A stretch of 64,000 nt of DNA, taken from Cymbidium sinense. Lineage: Eukaryota > Streptophyta > Magnoliopsida > Asparagales > Orchidaceae. Made by a program: the position numbers and the translations under genes. The stretch's first letter is position 1. Every line of letters begins with the position of its first letter. This document shows positions 49,961-60,638 of this stretch, piece after piece. The stretch is taken from positions 51,776,703 through 51,840,702 of the forward strand of contig CM038214.1 of NCBI GenBank assembly GCA_021442155.1, written 5' to 3'. The notes under the pieces were generated by a model. The model was given only the letters and a program-made list of their open reading frames with translations, searched no databases and was not told the DNA's origin.

Positions 49961-51668
49961 GGAGTGGTACTTCTTGAAGTGATCATGTATAACATTGAGG
50001 TATGATATATTATCTCGAAAGATGGAGGAATCACTCTACAATGGACCTATTCATGTAATAAGACTCCTAAGGCATGATGGGTCTTCGAATGTACGAGAGA
50101 TTTTTCTCTTACATTACATGGATGATACAACAGGTTTATATTAAACCAAGTTCTTAGTTTCTATGGGGCAAGCTTCCATAGTTAATTACATCTTAGAAAA
50201 TGAAATTTCTAAGAATACTTTAGATTAAAGTAGACAATTATCATCTCCAAAGATTTCAAGGTTAGACTATCAAAAGATTGGTTGTATTTGGAAAATCAAT
50301 TGGGAAAGCTCAAGGAAGACTTATTTTTGGAATCCAAATGAAATAAGTTTAAATGCTCATGATACTAAGAATCCTAGTGAACATTCCAATCTATGCTATG
50401 GTTGGGTTTATAATTTTGAAGTTGATGAGATTTATATGTTTTGAGTTGAAATTTAATTAGATTACTTGGGCTTATACTCAACCAACACTAGATTGTGGGA
50501 ATGCTTTGAGATAAGGATTTATGCTCGTAGCCTCAAATCCTATATCTTGTGAGCTTTTGCAAGACCTAAATCTACGAGATAGGTGGACATAAGGGTTTAC
50601 CTCCATAAAAGATAATCAATCGTCTCACTTCTGAACTTATAACCATCTGGAGTGGCTGCCAGCTAACTTCTCATACGATTTTAAAACCATGTAGTTTGGT
50701 CTTATGAATTGTAAGATAGCTATGGTAGTTATTTAATTAAAAAGAAAGTAAAGTCCTAAACACTCTCCCTAAGATATAAGAGCATGAGTGGTATGAGCAT
50801 ATGACTTAATATATAGATGAAAAATCTTTTCAAATTTTATTTCATTTTAGACACATCATTTTGACGGAGTCTTTATGATTATATTTTCCTAAATTCATGA
50901 TGAAATAGGTTATGGGCCAAATCAGCTAGAAGAAGGTGTTCTCCATCACAAAGGGGTTCCCTCACAGGTCAAGCATTTCTTTATCGTGCAAGGATGGAGC
51001 TCCTTTATGTTCAAGAGAGAAATAATATGCATGCATGATGTGAAACATACAACCATACAACCAAGGGGTTGCTAAATCTTATAATTATTTTATTTATGTC
51101 TTAGGCATTATGTTGAGGCTATGAGTCATTTAAAATTTAGTTATGACTGATTAGTTTGGTAGAAAAGTTATTTTTAATCCTAAGAGCCTAATCATATCCA
51201 AGCCACACATTAAAGCATCAATCATTTAAGAAACTATGAAAAGGATTCCATCCTAATGCATAATGTAAACATAGCATCAAATAATTATATAAACTATACT
51301 AAAAGAATAAAAGGCTGATGCGGTTGTGTACCATTGTACAACCCTAAGAGAGAAAAGATGAAAAATTATAATTGTATTAAATGCTATGGGAGTCTTCTTT
51401 CTTAATATCTCCATTTCTGATTTCTTCCTTCTTTGATTTGAAAGGTGCTTGCTTCAAAGCCAACATAAGGCACCCCAAGACAAAGCCTTCTAGCCACTAC
51501 TCATCCTAATCCCCCATAGCACTAATCTAATTCTTACAAAACTTACATTTATGTTGGAAAAGAAATCTAAATATAAAATAGAGGTTAGATAAATATAAAT
51601 ATAATCCCAAGTAGTTGTATTTATAATTTAGATTGAGCAAATACACATGGGTAACAAAGCCCATTAGG
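49519..51668 (+). mobile_element. Gypsy fragment, right member of the inverted pair
   Basis: The reverse complement of 21621-23820. It begins abruptly in TelSat ('tttgattataatgccttagctcacc') and ends abruptly ('aaagcccattaggattag') where telomere repeat resumes. It carries a protease relic at its left and about 1.7 kb of noncoding DNA. No LTR ends or target duplication are visible, so it arrived as a piece of DNA and not by integrase. Confidence 0.87.
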
Positions 51669-53784
51669 ATTAGTTTTAAAGTTTAGGGTTTAGGGTTTAG
51701 GGCTTAGGATTTAGGGTTCAGGGTATAGGGTTTAGGGTTTATGGGTTTTTTTTTATATAATCAAGTAAACTGGTAGGTTTAAGTTTATTTAGTTTATTTT
51801 TTATATATTTTATTTTATTTTATTTTTTAATTTTTTTCGGTTTATTTTTTTTATTTAGTTTAGTTTATTTATTTTAGTTTAGGTTTTTTATTTTAGTTTA
51901 TTTTTTATATTTAGGTTTAGGTTTATGTTTATTTTTCAGTTTAGTTTAGTTTTTTATTTTATTTTTTACGTTTAGGTTTTATTTTTTATTTTTATGTTTA
52001 GGTTTATGTTTTGATTTTATTTATTTAGGTTTAGGTTTTAGGATTTTATTTTAGGTCTATTTTAGTATTATTTTTAAGTATTATTTTTTAGTTTAGGTTT
52101 ATTTTTAGTTTATTTAATTTTATTTAGTTTAGGGTTCAGGTTTAGTTTATTTTAGGTTTTGGTTTAGGTTTAATTTATTTTAGTTTAGTTTATTTTAATT
52201 TTCGTTTATGTTTATTTTATTTTGTTTATCTTAGGTTTATAATTTTTTTAGTTTAGAGTTTATGTTTTATTTTTTATTTATTTTTAGATTTTATTTTTAG
52301 GTTTATTTTTTACGTTTAGGTTTTTATTTTATTTTTATTTTATGTTTAGTTTTATTTTATTTCAATTTTTTATTTTTTAGTTTATTTTATTTTTTAGTTA
52401 AGTTTAGGTATTTATTTATTTGATTTTAGTTATTATTTTTTAATTTATTTTATTTTTAGGTTTAGGTTTAGGTTTAGGCTTAGGATTTAGTTTAGGTTTC
52501 TATTATATTTTATTTAGGTTTAGGTTTTTTTATTTATTTTATTTATCTTATTTTATTTAGTTTAGGATTAGGCGTTTAGGTTTTTAAGGATTAGGGTTTA
52601 GGTTTTTTGTTTTGGGTTAGCTATTAGGGTATAGGGTTTAGGGTTTATGGTTTAGTGTTTTACAGTTTAGGGTTTAGGGTTTTTGGTTATAGGTTTAGGG
52701 TTTAGGGTTTAGGGTCTATGGTTAGGTTTTTTAAATTTTTAAATTTTTATTTATTTTAAAATTAAGTAACATCGTAGGTTTAAGTATATTTATATTATTT
52801 TCTATTTTAATTTGTTTTAATTTTTGTTTAGTTTTATATTTAGTTTAGTATATTTATTTTAGGTTTATTTATTTCAGTTTAGATTTGTATTTTAGTTTAT
52901 TTTTGGGTTTAGGTTTAGGTTTAGGTTTAATTTTTAGTTTAGTTTTATTTCTATTTAATTTTAAAGGTTTAATTTTATTTATATTTTTAGGTTTAGGTTT
53001 TTATTTTATTTTCTTAGGTTTATGTTTTAGGTTTTATTTTTTAGGTTAGGTATAAATTTATTTTTAGTTTATCTTATTTTATTTAGTTTAGGTTTAGGTT
53101 TAGGTTTAGGTTTGGTTTAATTTAGGTTTAGGTTTATGTTTTATTTATCTTAGTTTAGTTTATTTTAATTTAGCTTTAGATTTATTTTATTTTTATTTTA
53201 GGTTTTGGTTTTTTTTTAGTTTAGGGTTTAGGTTTTAATTTTTAGTTTATTTTTTATGTTTAGGCTTTTATTTTATTATAGTTTAGGTTTATTTTAATTT
53301 TATTTTTGGTTTCATATTTGTTTTATTTAGGTTTTTTATGTTTTAGTTTAATTTAGGTTTTTATTTATTTTATTTTAGTTTATTTTTTATTTTTTATTTT
53401 ATTCTCCTGTTAGGTTTAAATTTAGGTTTAGATTTAGGTTTAGGTTCTAATTTATGTTTTAAATTTTTTTATTTTTTTATTTTGCTTTTGTTTAGATTTT
53501 TTTATTTATTTTATTTTTAGGTTTTATTTAGTTTAGGTTTAGTTTTTTTAGCATTTTAGGGTTTAACGCTAGGGTTTAGGGTTTAGGTTTAGTTTAGGGT
53601 TTAGTCTTTAGGGTTTAAGATTTAGGGTTTAGGGTTTAGGGTTTATGGTTTTAGGGTTTAGTGTTTAGGGTTTAGGGTTTAGGGTTTGGGATTTTTATGG
53701 TTTAGGGTTTAGGGTATAGGGTTTAGGTTTTAGGTTTAGGGTTCAAGTTTTTGTTTGGGATTTAGGATTTTTGGTTGTTTTTTA
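51669..53784. repeat. TelSat units (G-rich strand)
   Basis: Telomere blocks at 51680-51745, 52590-52740 and 53560-53770; boundary motifs near 51759 and 52759, so the unit is about 1.0 kb. The right end carries the GRP 3' flank 'ggttcaagtttttg'. Confidence 0.86.
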
Positions 53785-54213
53785 AATATAGAACAAATTT
53801 AGATTCAACATTTCTTCTTTTGGATATCATCAACCATGTTTTCTAAGACACAGGTGATAGCATAAATAAAAAATAAGCATGCTTAGAGAAAATAAAAAAC
53901 CATGGATAAATAGAACCATCTCTACTATCAAGACGTTGTTCCATAAGTAGTAGATCATATCAGCCATTCTTTTGTTTCTCCAGTTCCCATTAGAACCACC
54001 CTGGCCTCTCGAGTAGCGGGATCCACCATCATATCCCCGATCTCTGCCTCGGCCACCACCACAGCTATAACGTCCTTCACTTTTCTAGCCTCCATAACCA
54101 CCACTGCTCCAACCACCACCTCTAGATTCCCCACCACCATGATAAGCCTCGCCTTAGCCTCCAAAACTGACTGATGGTGATGTTCCAACCATCAAGGTTC
54201 CACCCACTCTAAG
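53785..54213 (-). pseudogene. GRP copy 8: glycine-rich RNA-binding protein retrofragment
   Basis: Complement of 54213: AGAGTGGGTGGAACCTTGAT, the standard breakpoint, preceded by CCCTTAG. The glycine-rich tail is partly shortened (one glycine block missing). GYSCGGGRGRDRGYDGGSRY and SRGQGGSNGNWRN can be read at about 54090-53970. The 3' UTR spans 53970-53800, ending in the 'aatatagaacaaatttagat' tip. Only a few bases of telomere repeat separate it from the 3' end of LINE-B. Confidence 0.82.
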
Positions 54214-54224
54214 GGTTTAGCTTT

Positions 54225-56360
54225 TTTTTAGGGAAAGTTAGAATTTTATTACCATAAAAATAAAGTATACAATGTCCTTAAAAGGGGTAAAGATCAATTT
54301 TCTCTTTCATGCAAGAAACCTAAAGAGCTAAACCCCCATCTAAGTACAATGAAAATAAATAAAAGAAAAATAGCATAAAAGTAAATGACAAAAGACACAA
54401 AAGATTAATAAAACTTAAAGTAAAGGAATAGTCGACACGACTCATGATCCCTTTGAGAAGGCAAGATAAGCAAGCTCCACATCAACTCTTGAGTTGGTTG
54501 AGTAAAGATCATTCCATCTCTGTGAAGTTCCAACCTATCAAAACACTACAAAGGCAATGGTCATTGCTCAAGGAAGAATGATAAAGTAAACAATTTAGAA
54601 AGAGTTGAGAAAGAGAAGGCTTGGGCTCAGTTAAGATCATCTCAAGGGGCAATAATACATATGAGCATCCAAACTTTATGAGAAGGGTTAGAATCATATG
54701 CATGCTACCAACCAGAGAGAAGATATGGTGAAACATCAAGGCCATCATAGCCAACATACTTGATATAAGCAACCATCCAAGGCAAAATAATCCATAGTAT
54801 TCCAATTCCTGCCCCAGAAAAATAGAGAAAAATAGCAAGCTAGTAGCCAAACTAACCCACCAACCACCCATAGACCAAACACATAAACCCGACATCCTAG
54901 AAGATACCTTGATTGGTGGGCGAATAACCCACAACTATCTCTAGAGCACTAGCAATCCAAATCTAAGTGTAAAACCTCCACCAAAATCACAAAATAGTAG
55001 AAGATAAATAGCACCAGAGAGCAAAAAGCCATAACATAGAGAGACCAAGAGGTAATCCAGAAATTACAATCAAAACCACCACCAGGGCAGCCAAAAGGAA
55101 AGAAAATCCACCATCATGAAGCAATAGGCAAATATCAGAAAATAATGAGAGCCAACTAAACTAAAGGGATTCAATACCAACAGCCAACATAAAGCCCAAA
55201 ACACCAAGCCATGACACAAGCATCCAAGGCAAGACAACAACCACGAAAACCCTCATGCGCCAAATGCCTAACAAAGTCCTAAAATAAAAACCACAGGAGC
55301 TCATATCATCCACCAACAAAATATCCAATAAAACCACCCAATTTAGCAGCCAACAGGATGAACAGCAGAAAAATTGACACCCAAATTGGGAAGTAAAAAC
55401 AAAGGAAAAACAACTGCACCCAAGAGAGGATAACCAACCTAGGAGTAGACCAAAAACCCAACCAAAAGCACCTAAATGAACCATCAAACACGACACACAC
55501 AGATAATTAACTTGACCCGACCAAAATAGCCAACTAGCGGTCGATACAAAACCAACCAGCAGATAGAGCCAATATAGAGCCTAAAAAGAGGGAAAAGAAT
55601 AGCAACAGACAAAGACAGAACCCACCTGGAGATCTCCAAAATATCTAATAAATAAAAAATGTAGTCACCAACCAAACTAGAAAGAAAAGGCCAAGGACCA
55701 ACCACAAGCAGAAAAAGGAAAGGAACAAGGCCAGAGGCAAAAAATACCCATTCCAAATCCCAAAGAGCAGACGGTCACCATAAAGGAGAAAATGGGGAGA
55801 CAACAACCACATAAAAGCTAACTCGAATTCACAAGGCAGATGGAACCAACTGCGAAACCTCAAACAAAACCAGGAAAGGAGAACACCAACCACCAAAAAA
55901 CCCAAAATTAAGCCAAACCACGAGGGACAACATCCATTAAAACATAACCACCAAAATAAGAGAAACAAATAAATAGCTAATCAACCATAGCATCCTCAAA
56001 TTTAATTTGAAAAAGTCCACAACTAGCCAAAATTAGAGGAAAACTTAACATTCATTGGTTAAAGGGGTAGGCCAAAATCTAGCATAACCATAACCCAACT
56101 GGAGACACAAAGCATGAGCCACAGAAAGAAAACCACTATGCTCAGAGAATAGGGAAACAAATTACAACCAGCACCATTAAGACCTAAAAAAAGGTCAGGA
56201 AAGTATAGAATGGGGTAAAGAGGAAGGGCGTTTAAGTATAGAAATAAACTCAACAAAAACCACTTCCTAGTGAGGGGAGCACAAAAAAAAACCAACAAAA
56301 AAATAAATTGATTAAATCCACCATAGCAAAAGATCAACAAAATAGTAGAAGGTTAAAACT
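54225..56360 (-). other. LINE-B 3' region, noncoding
   Basis: About 2.1 kb rich in A and C on the + strand (CCAACCA, AACCACC). The 3' terminal 70 bases match LINE-C ('tacaatgtccttaaaaggg' at about 54270, 'tacaatgtccttaaagggg' at about 60687), which is what a LINE's own RT would recognise. No motif of a known protein is present. Confidence 0.65.
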
Positions 56361-56363
56361 GAT

Positions 56364-56880
56364 TTAAGATAGTCTAGTGTTGTCTAGATTAACTAGACAA
56401 TGTAGAAGCTTAGGTAGGATATGGTTATCAAATAAAGTTAGCTCATTTAATTCCCCTCCCAAATTAGCCAAGAAATCAACACAAGCATTACCTTTACAAA
56501 GAATGTGAGAAATTTGGTAGCAAACTTGAGAAAGAAGCTTTTTAGTGTGATTAAGAAGATAAAATAAGTGAGCATTTTTGATATTATTATTATTGAGAAT
56601 ATCAAGTAAAAGAAGAGCATCAACTTTAATCTAAATACTAAAAAGGCCTTTTCTTAAAGAAATATCATTAGCTTTGTTAACAGCCATGAGTAGCATGAAT
56701 AAGAGGTTCGAAAATAATGAGTAAAGAAATATTACGAATGCAACAAAGATTTCTAATATGATTGCAAATAGAGAGGGTACCAATCCCTCTAACGTTTCCA
56801 ACAAGAGAAATTAAACATAATAAAATAAAAGGGGAAAGAAAAGGTTAATTTAAGAGAGGAGTGAGAGGTTGTAGTAGATC
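56364..56880 (-). pseudogene. LINE-B ORF2 RNase H remnant
   Basis: The frame at about 56640-56364 reads IKVDALLLLDILNNN, then NAHLFYLLNHTKKLL, SQVCYQISHILCKGNACVD, FLANLGGELNELTLFDNHIL and ends at a stop at 56364. It matches the C-terminal half of the RNase H domain of plant LINE ORF2. The motif KGNACVDFLA keeps the final catalytic D that LINE-C has lost. The first half of the domain is missing or unreadable. The domain removes element RNA from the hybrid in full elements. Confidence 0.75.
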
Positions 56881-56884
56881 TAGT

Positions 56885-58326
56885 GTTTTTAAACAGTTTG
56901 TAAGGGTAATTTTTAACACTTTTTTTTTTTTTGGCATGATAAGTTTAAAAACCATTTCTTTCCCCTAGAGTCATCATCCAAGTAAGATTTAGTAACATTG
57001 GTCACCAATTTAGGAGACTTCTCCAAGTGTTTAGATGGGAGTTCACCCTCTTCCAAATCCAAATTAAGTTCAAAGTAGGATTAACATGAATATCAAGATT
57101 AGAAAATGAGAGATGGTGAGGATTTAGTACCATTAAAAGCATAGATAGTTAAATTCAGATCAGATATATTTTTAGCCTAGTCAACATTATTTAAATACTC
57201 TCTAAAAACTTAAATTTCATCGATCAAAGCCAGCATAAAAGTAGGGATATAATCAAAGGAAAAATAATCATCATCTAATAATCGTGAAATTTTATTATTC
57301 TTCACATTAGAAATTTTTAAATTTAAGGAAGAGGTAAGAGGTAAATCATCCTTCCCATTCTGAAAATCAGCTAAAGCCATAGCAATAGTAGGATCTAAAA
57401 CTGGTTCAATAAGAATGGCCCTGATATTCAAGGAATCAATCTCAATACCAGCCTTCATACCATTCTTAGGATCCGAGGCTGATTTTTGAACATATGTAGG
57501 GATTGGCTTATGACTAGGAACAAGATTTTCTTTTAGTCGATTTGCCTTTTTTAAATGAGGATGGAGAACAAAGCAATCAAAATTTTTATGGCCATGAATT
57601 TTACAGTTAGAAAAAAATTGAAAGACTCTCCAATTCAACCTTTAGTGAATACTAGTATTTTTCAAAGCCAATCCAAACTTCCTTAGGATATTTTTTAGTT
57701 ATGTCTAGTTCCACTAGGATCCGAGCCATAAAAGGGTGAGATTGCTCAGTGGTCGCTTGGTCGAGTTGCAAAGGCTGACCAAAATGAGCTCCAACAGCAA
57801 AAAGCACTTGATGTGTAACAAAATGAATGGGCACATTAGGAAGATATAACCACACAAGGATAATAGGAGATTCCTCCTTAATGTCAAAAAGGGGTGACCA
57901 CTTTAGTAAGCGCATTTGACAATTAAAAATGAAGTAAGAATGATGCGCAAAAAAGACGTGAATAATCTAGATCGTTAGAAAGTTGTATCAGAATATGCCA
58001 AGGGTAAGATGAAGATGACAAAAAAAGTGTAGATTTTATCAAAAATTGAATGACGTAAAACAAAGTTTTGATAATAGGGAATTCAAATAGTTTTGCCAAC
58101 AATTCAACATCCACATTAGAGCACATAATGGCTAGCAAACCATGAAAGAAGTGAAAATGAGATTAAGCAACTCAACAGTTTGAGAAGCCTTACTAGAGAG
58201 CACTTCCTTAAATTATTTAGTAGAATTTGTAGCATTTGGGATGCCGATCCTAAAAATATCAGATGCCCTAGCCGAAGCATCCAAAATTTGAGGTGGAGCT
58301 ATATCAATCGAACTCACTGAATCCAT
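56885..58326 (-). pseudogene. LINE-B ORF1 (DUF4283/zinc-knuckle type), broken
   Basis: The start at 58326 gives MDSVSSIDIAPPQILDASAR, similar in position to LINE-A ORF1. A stop and frameshifts follow at 58220-58130. At 57915-57652 comes the DUF4283-like core: LLKWSPLFDIKEESPIILVW, then HQVLFAVGAHFGQPLQL, HPFMARILVELDITKKYPKE and WIGFEKY, then a stop. At 57638-57210 comes the knuckle SNCKIHGHKNFDCFVLHP, with C, GH and C in place, and a hydrophilic extension. Over the core it is clearly the same protein type as LINE-A (LKWTPMFDVNEESPI) but a different subfamily. The C-terminal border is uncertain. Confidence 0.75.
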
Positions 58327-58460
58327 GATTAAGGATGAAGCATCACATAATTAGCTAGACGCAGTTCAAGCCTTTAAATACGGTCAAAATTAATGCCAAA
58401 ATCACAAAGATACCTAGCCAGGGATGCGCCACCAAAAAGGATGTGAAAATCACTAGAGGG

Positions 58461-58944
58461 AAGAGAGCGCTTTAGGGTTAGGGTTAAGGTTAGGGTTAGG
58501 GTTTAGGTTAGGGTTAGGGTTAGGGGTTAGGGTTAGAGTTAGGGCTAGGGTTTAGGATTTAGGGTTTAGTATTTAGGCTTTAGTGTTTAGGTTTTTTAGG
58601 GTTTAGGGTTTAGGGTTTAGGGTTAGCTTAAGGTTTAAGGTTAGTTTAGTGTTTAGGCTTTAGGGTTTAGGCTTTAGGGATTAGGGTTTTTAGGGTTTAG
58701 GGTTTAGGGTTTGTTTAGAGCTTAAGGTTTAGGATTTTAGGGTTTATGGTTTAGGTTTTTTAGGTTTAGGGTTAGGGGTATGGTTTAAAGTTTAGGGTTT
58801 AGGGTTTAGGTTATAGGGTTTAAGTTTTTAGGGTTTAGGGTTTAGAGTTTTAAGGTTTAGGGTATAGGGTTTAGGGTTTAGGTTTTATGGGTTAAGTTTA
58901 AGGTTCAAGTTTTAGTTTAGGGTTTAGGGTTTTTGGTTTTTTTT
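58461..58944 (+). repeat. Telomere block with GGGTTA variants
   Basis: It begins with about 80 bases of TTAGGG/GGTTAGGG hexamer ('agggttagggttaaggttag') at the 5' end of LINE-B, then TTTAGGG to 58900, then the GRP flank 'aaggttcaagttttagttta'. The hexamer-rich part is the purest of this kind in the window. Confidence 0.88.
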
Positions 58945-59376
58945 ATAATAGAGAACACATTTAGATTCAACATTTCTTCTTTTCGATTTCATAAACCAAG
59001 AAAAACACTAAGTTTTTTATGACACAAGTGGCGATATAGATAAAAAAATGAGCACACATAGAGCAAACCAAAAACCCTATATATCAAGAATCATCTCTAC
59101 TGTAAAGATACAGTTTCATAAGTAGCATATTCAATCAATAGTTTTTCAGTTTCTTCAATTCCCATCATAACCACCGCAGCCTCTTGAGTACCAGAATCCA
59201 CCATAATATCCCTAATTTCTCCCTCTGCCATAACCATGGCTGTAACCTCTATCTCTCCTCCTGCCTCCTTAACCACCACTGCTCCCACCACCACTTTCAT
59301 ATCCACCAGCCAGATCTAGATTGAGCCTGGTTGACGATGATGTTCTTGTTATCAAGGTTTTGCCTATTCTTAGTGT
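58945..59376 (-). pseudogene. GRP copy 9: glycine-rich RNA-binding protein retrofragment
   Basis: Standard breakpoint at 59376 (AAGAATAGGCAAAACCTTGA after CACT). It lacks the first glycine block, a deletion of about 60 bases relative to copy 3. SGGYESGGGSSGG, DRGYSHGYGRGR and YYGGFWYSRGCGGYDGN can be read, with stops. The 3' UTR spans 59140-58960 and ends in the A-rich tip. This is the rightmost copy. Confidence 0.82.
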
Positions 59377-60638
59377 TTAGATTTATTAAGTTTTGGGGTT
59401 TAAGTTTATTTTTTAGTTTATTTACTTACTTTAAGTTTAGGTTTATGGTTTGTGGTTTAACGTTTAGGGTTTGTGGTTTAAGGTTTAGGGTTTGTGGTTT
59501 AAGGTTTAGGGTTTAGGGTTTATGGTTTAGGGTTTAGGGTTTAGGGTTTTAGGGTTTATGCTTTTTGGATTTAGGGTTTAGGATTTTTTATAGTTTAGGG
59601 TTTAGGGTTTAGGGTTTAAGGTTTAAGTTTTTTTTTAAAAAAAGTAAATAAAATAAACCCGTAGGTTTAGGTTTATTTAGTATATTTAGTTTATTTTTTA
59701 TTTATTTTAGTTTACTTTATTTTTTTATTTTTATTTAGGTTTATTTTTTATTTTATTTAGTTTATATTTATTTTATGTTTATTTATTTTAGTTTATGCTT
59801 TTATTTTAGTTTATTTTTAAGTTTAGGTTTAGTTTAGGTTTATTTTAAGGTTTAGGTTTTATTTTTTTATTTTTTAGGTTTAGGTTCTGATTTAATTTTT
59901 TTTTTTTAGGTTTTGTTTTAAGTTTTTATTTTAGGTTTATTTTTAGGTTTTATTTTTTAGTTTATGTTTAGGTTTATTTTTAGTTTATTTTATTTTATTT
60001 AGTTTAGGTTTAGGTTTAAGTTTAGGTTTAGTTTATTTTAGGCTTAGGTTTAGGTTTTATTTATTTTAGTTTAATTTATTTTAGTTTAGGTATATGTTTA
60101 TTTTATTTTGCTTATTTTATTTTATTTTAGGTTTAGGTTTTTCTTTTCTAGTTTAGGGTTTAGGTTTTATTTTTTATTTATTTTGAAGTTTATTTTTTAG
60201 GTTTAGGTTTTTATTTAGATTTTATTTTGTTTTATTTTTGGTTTATTTTATTTTTATTTTATGTTTAGTTTTTTATTTTATTTAGGTTTTTTATTTTTAG
60301 GTTTATTTTATTTTTTCATTTAGTTTTGGTTTTTATTTATTTTATTTTATTTTATTTTTATTTTTTTAAATTTTTTTCTAGGTTTATGTTTAGGTTGTAG
60401 TTTAGGTTTATATTTTATTTTATTTTTTTATTTTATTTAAGTTTAGGTTTTTTTTTCATTTTTTTGTTTAGGTTTTATTTCATTTAGGTTTAGGTTTTTC
60501 AATTTTTAGGGTTTAGGGTTCAAGGTTTAGGGTTTTAGGGTTTAGGGTTTTAAGGTTTAGGGTTTAGGGTTAGGGTTTAGGGTTTAGGGTTTAGTGTTTA
60601 GGTTTTAGGCTTTAGGGTTTTAGGGTATTGGGCTTAGG
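59377..60638. repeat. TelSat unit (G-rich strand)
   Basis: Telomere block 59440-59635 with a tandem 'ggtttgtggtttaaggttta' variant at 59445-59510, a boundary motif relic near 59637-59668, decayed repeat, then a telomere block at 60500-60638 meeting the LINE-C 3' end. Confidence 0.86.

Larger units (their letters stand above)
54225..58460 (-). mobile_element. LINE-B: internally deleted L1-type element
   Basis: The 5' end (complement of 58460) follows CCCTAAAG; the 3' end at 54225 has an A8 tail followed by GCTAAACCCTTA on the minus strand. ORF1 is followed almost directly by the RNase H end of ORF2, so endonuclease and RT are missing. A 3' region of about 2.1 kb (54250-56360) follows; its 'gctaccaacca', 'ccatcatagccaaca' and 'tacaatgtccttaaa' words recur in LINE-C, so the two are one family. 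Open frames rich in W, L, F and C in this 3' region are not proteins. Confidence 0.8.

Noticed and set aside
54509..56340. Several W/L/F/C-rich open frames that look like membrane proteins
   Set aside because: They overlap in different frames over the LINE-B 3' region, lack a conserved start, and match LINE-C at the DNA level in its noncoding 3' part.
40770..58915. GGTTCAAG in the GRP flank as an RNA polymerase III B box or tRNA relic
   Set aside because: It lacks the conserved C after the ANN part, there is no A box at the right distance, and no tRNA fold.
5676..59306. Open frames rich in V, M, E or in T, S, I over the GRP copies, on both strands
   Set aside because: They are other-frame readings of the glycine-rich GGT/GGA repeats. 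The frame with RRM end, glycine tail and NWRN is the meaningful one.
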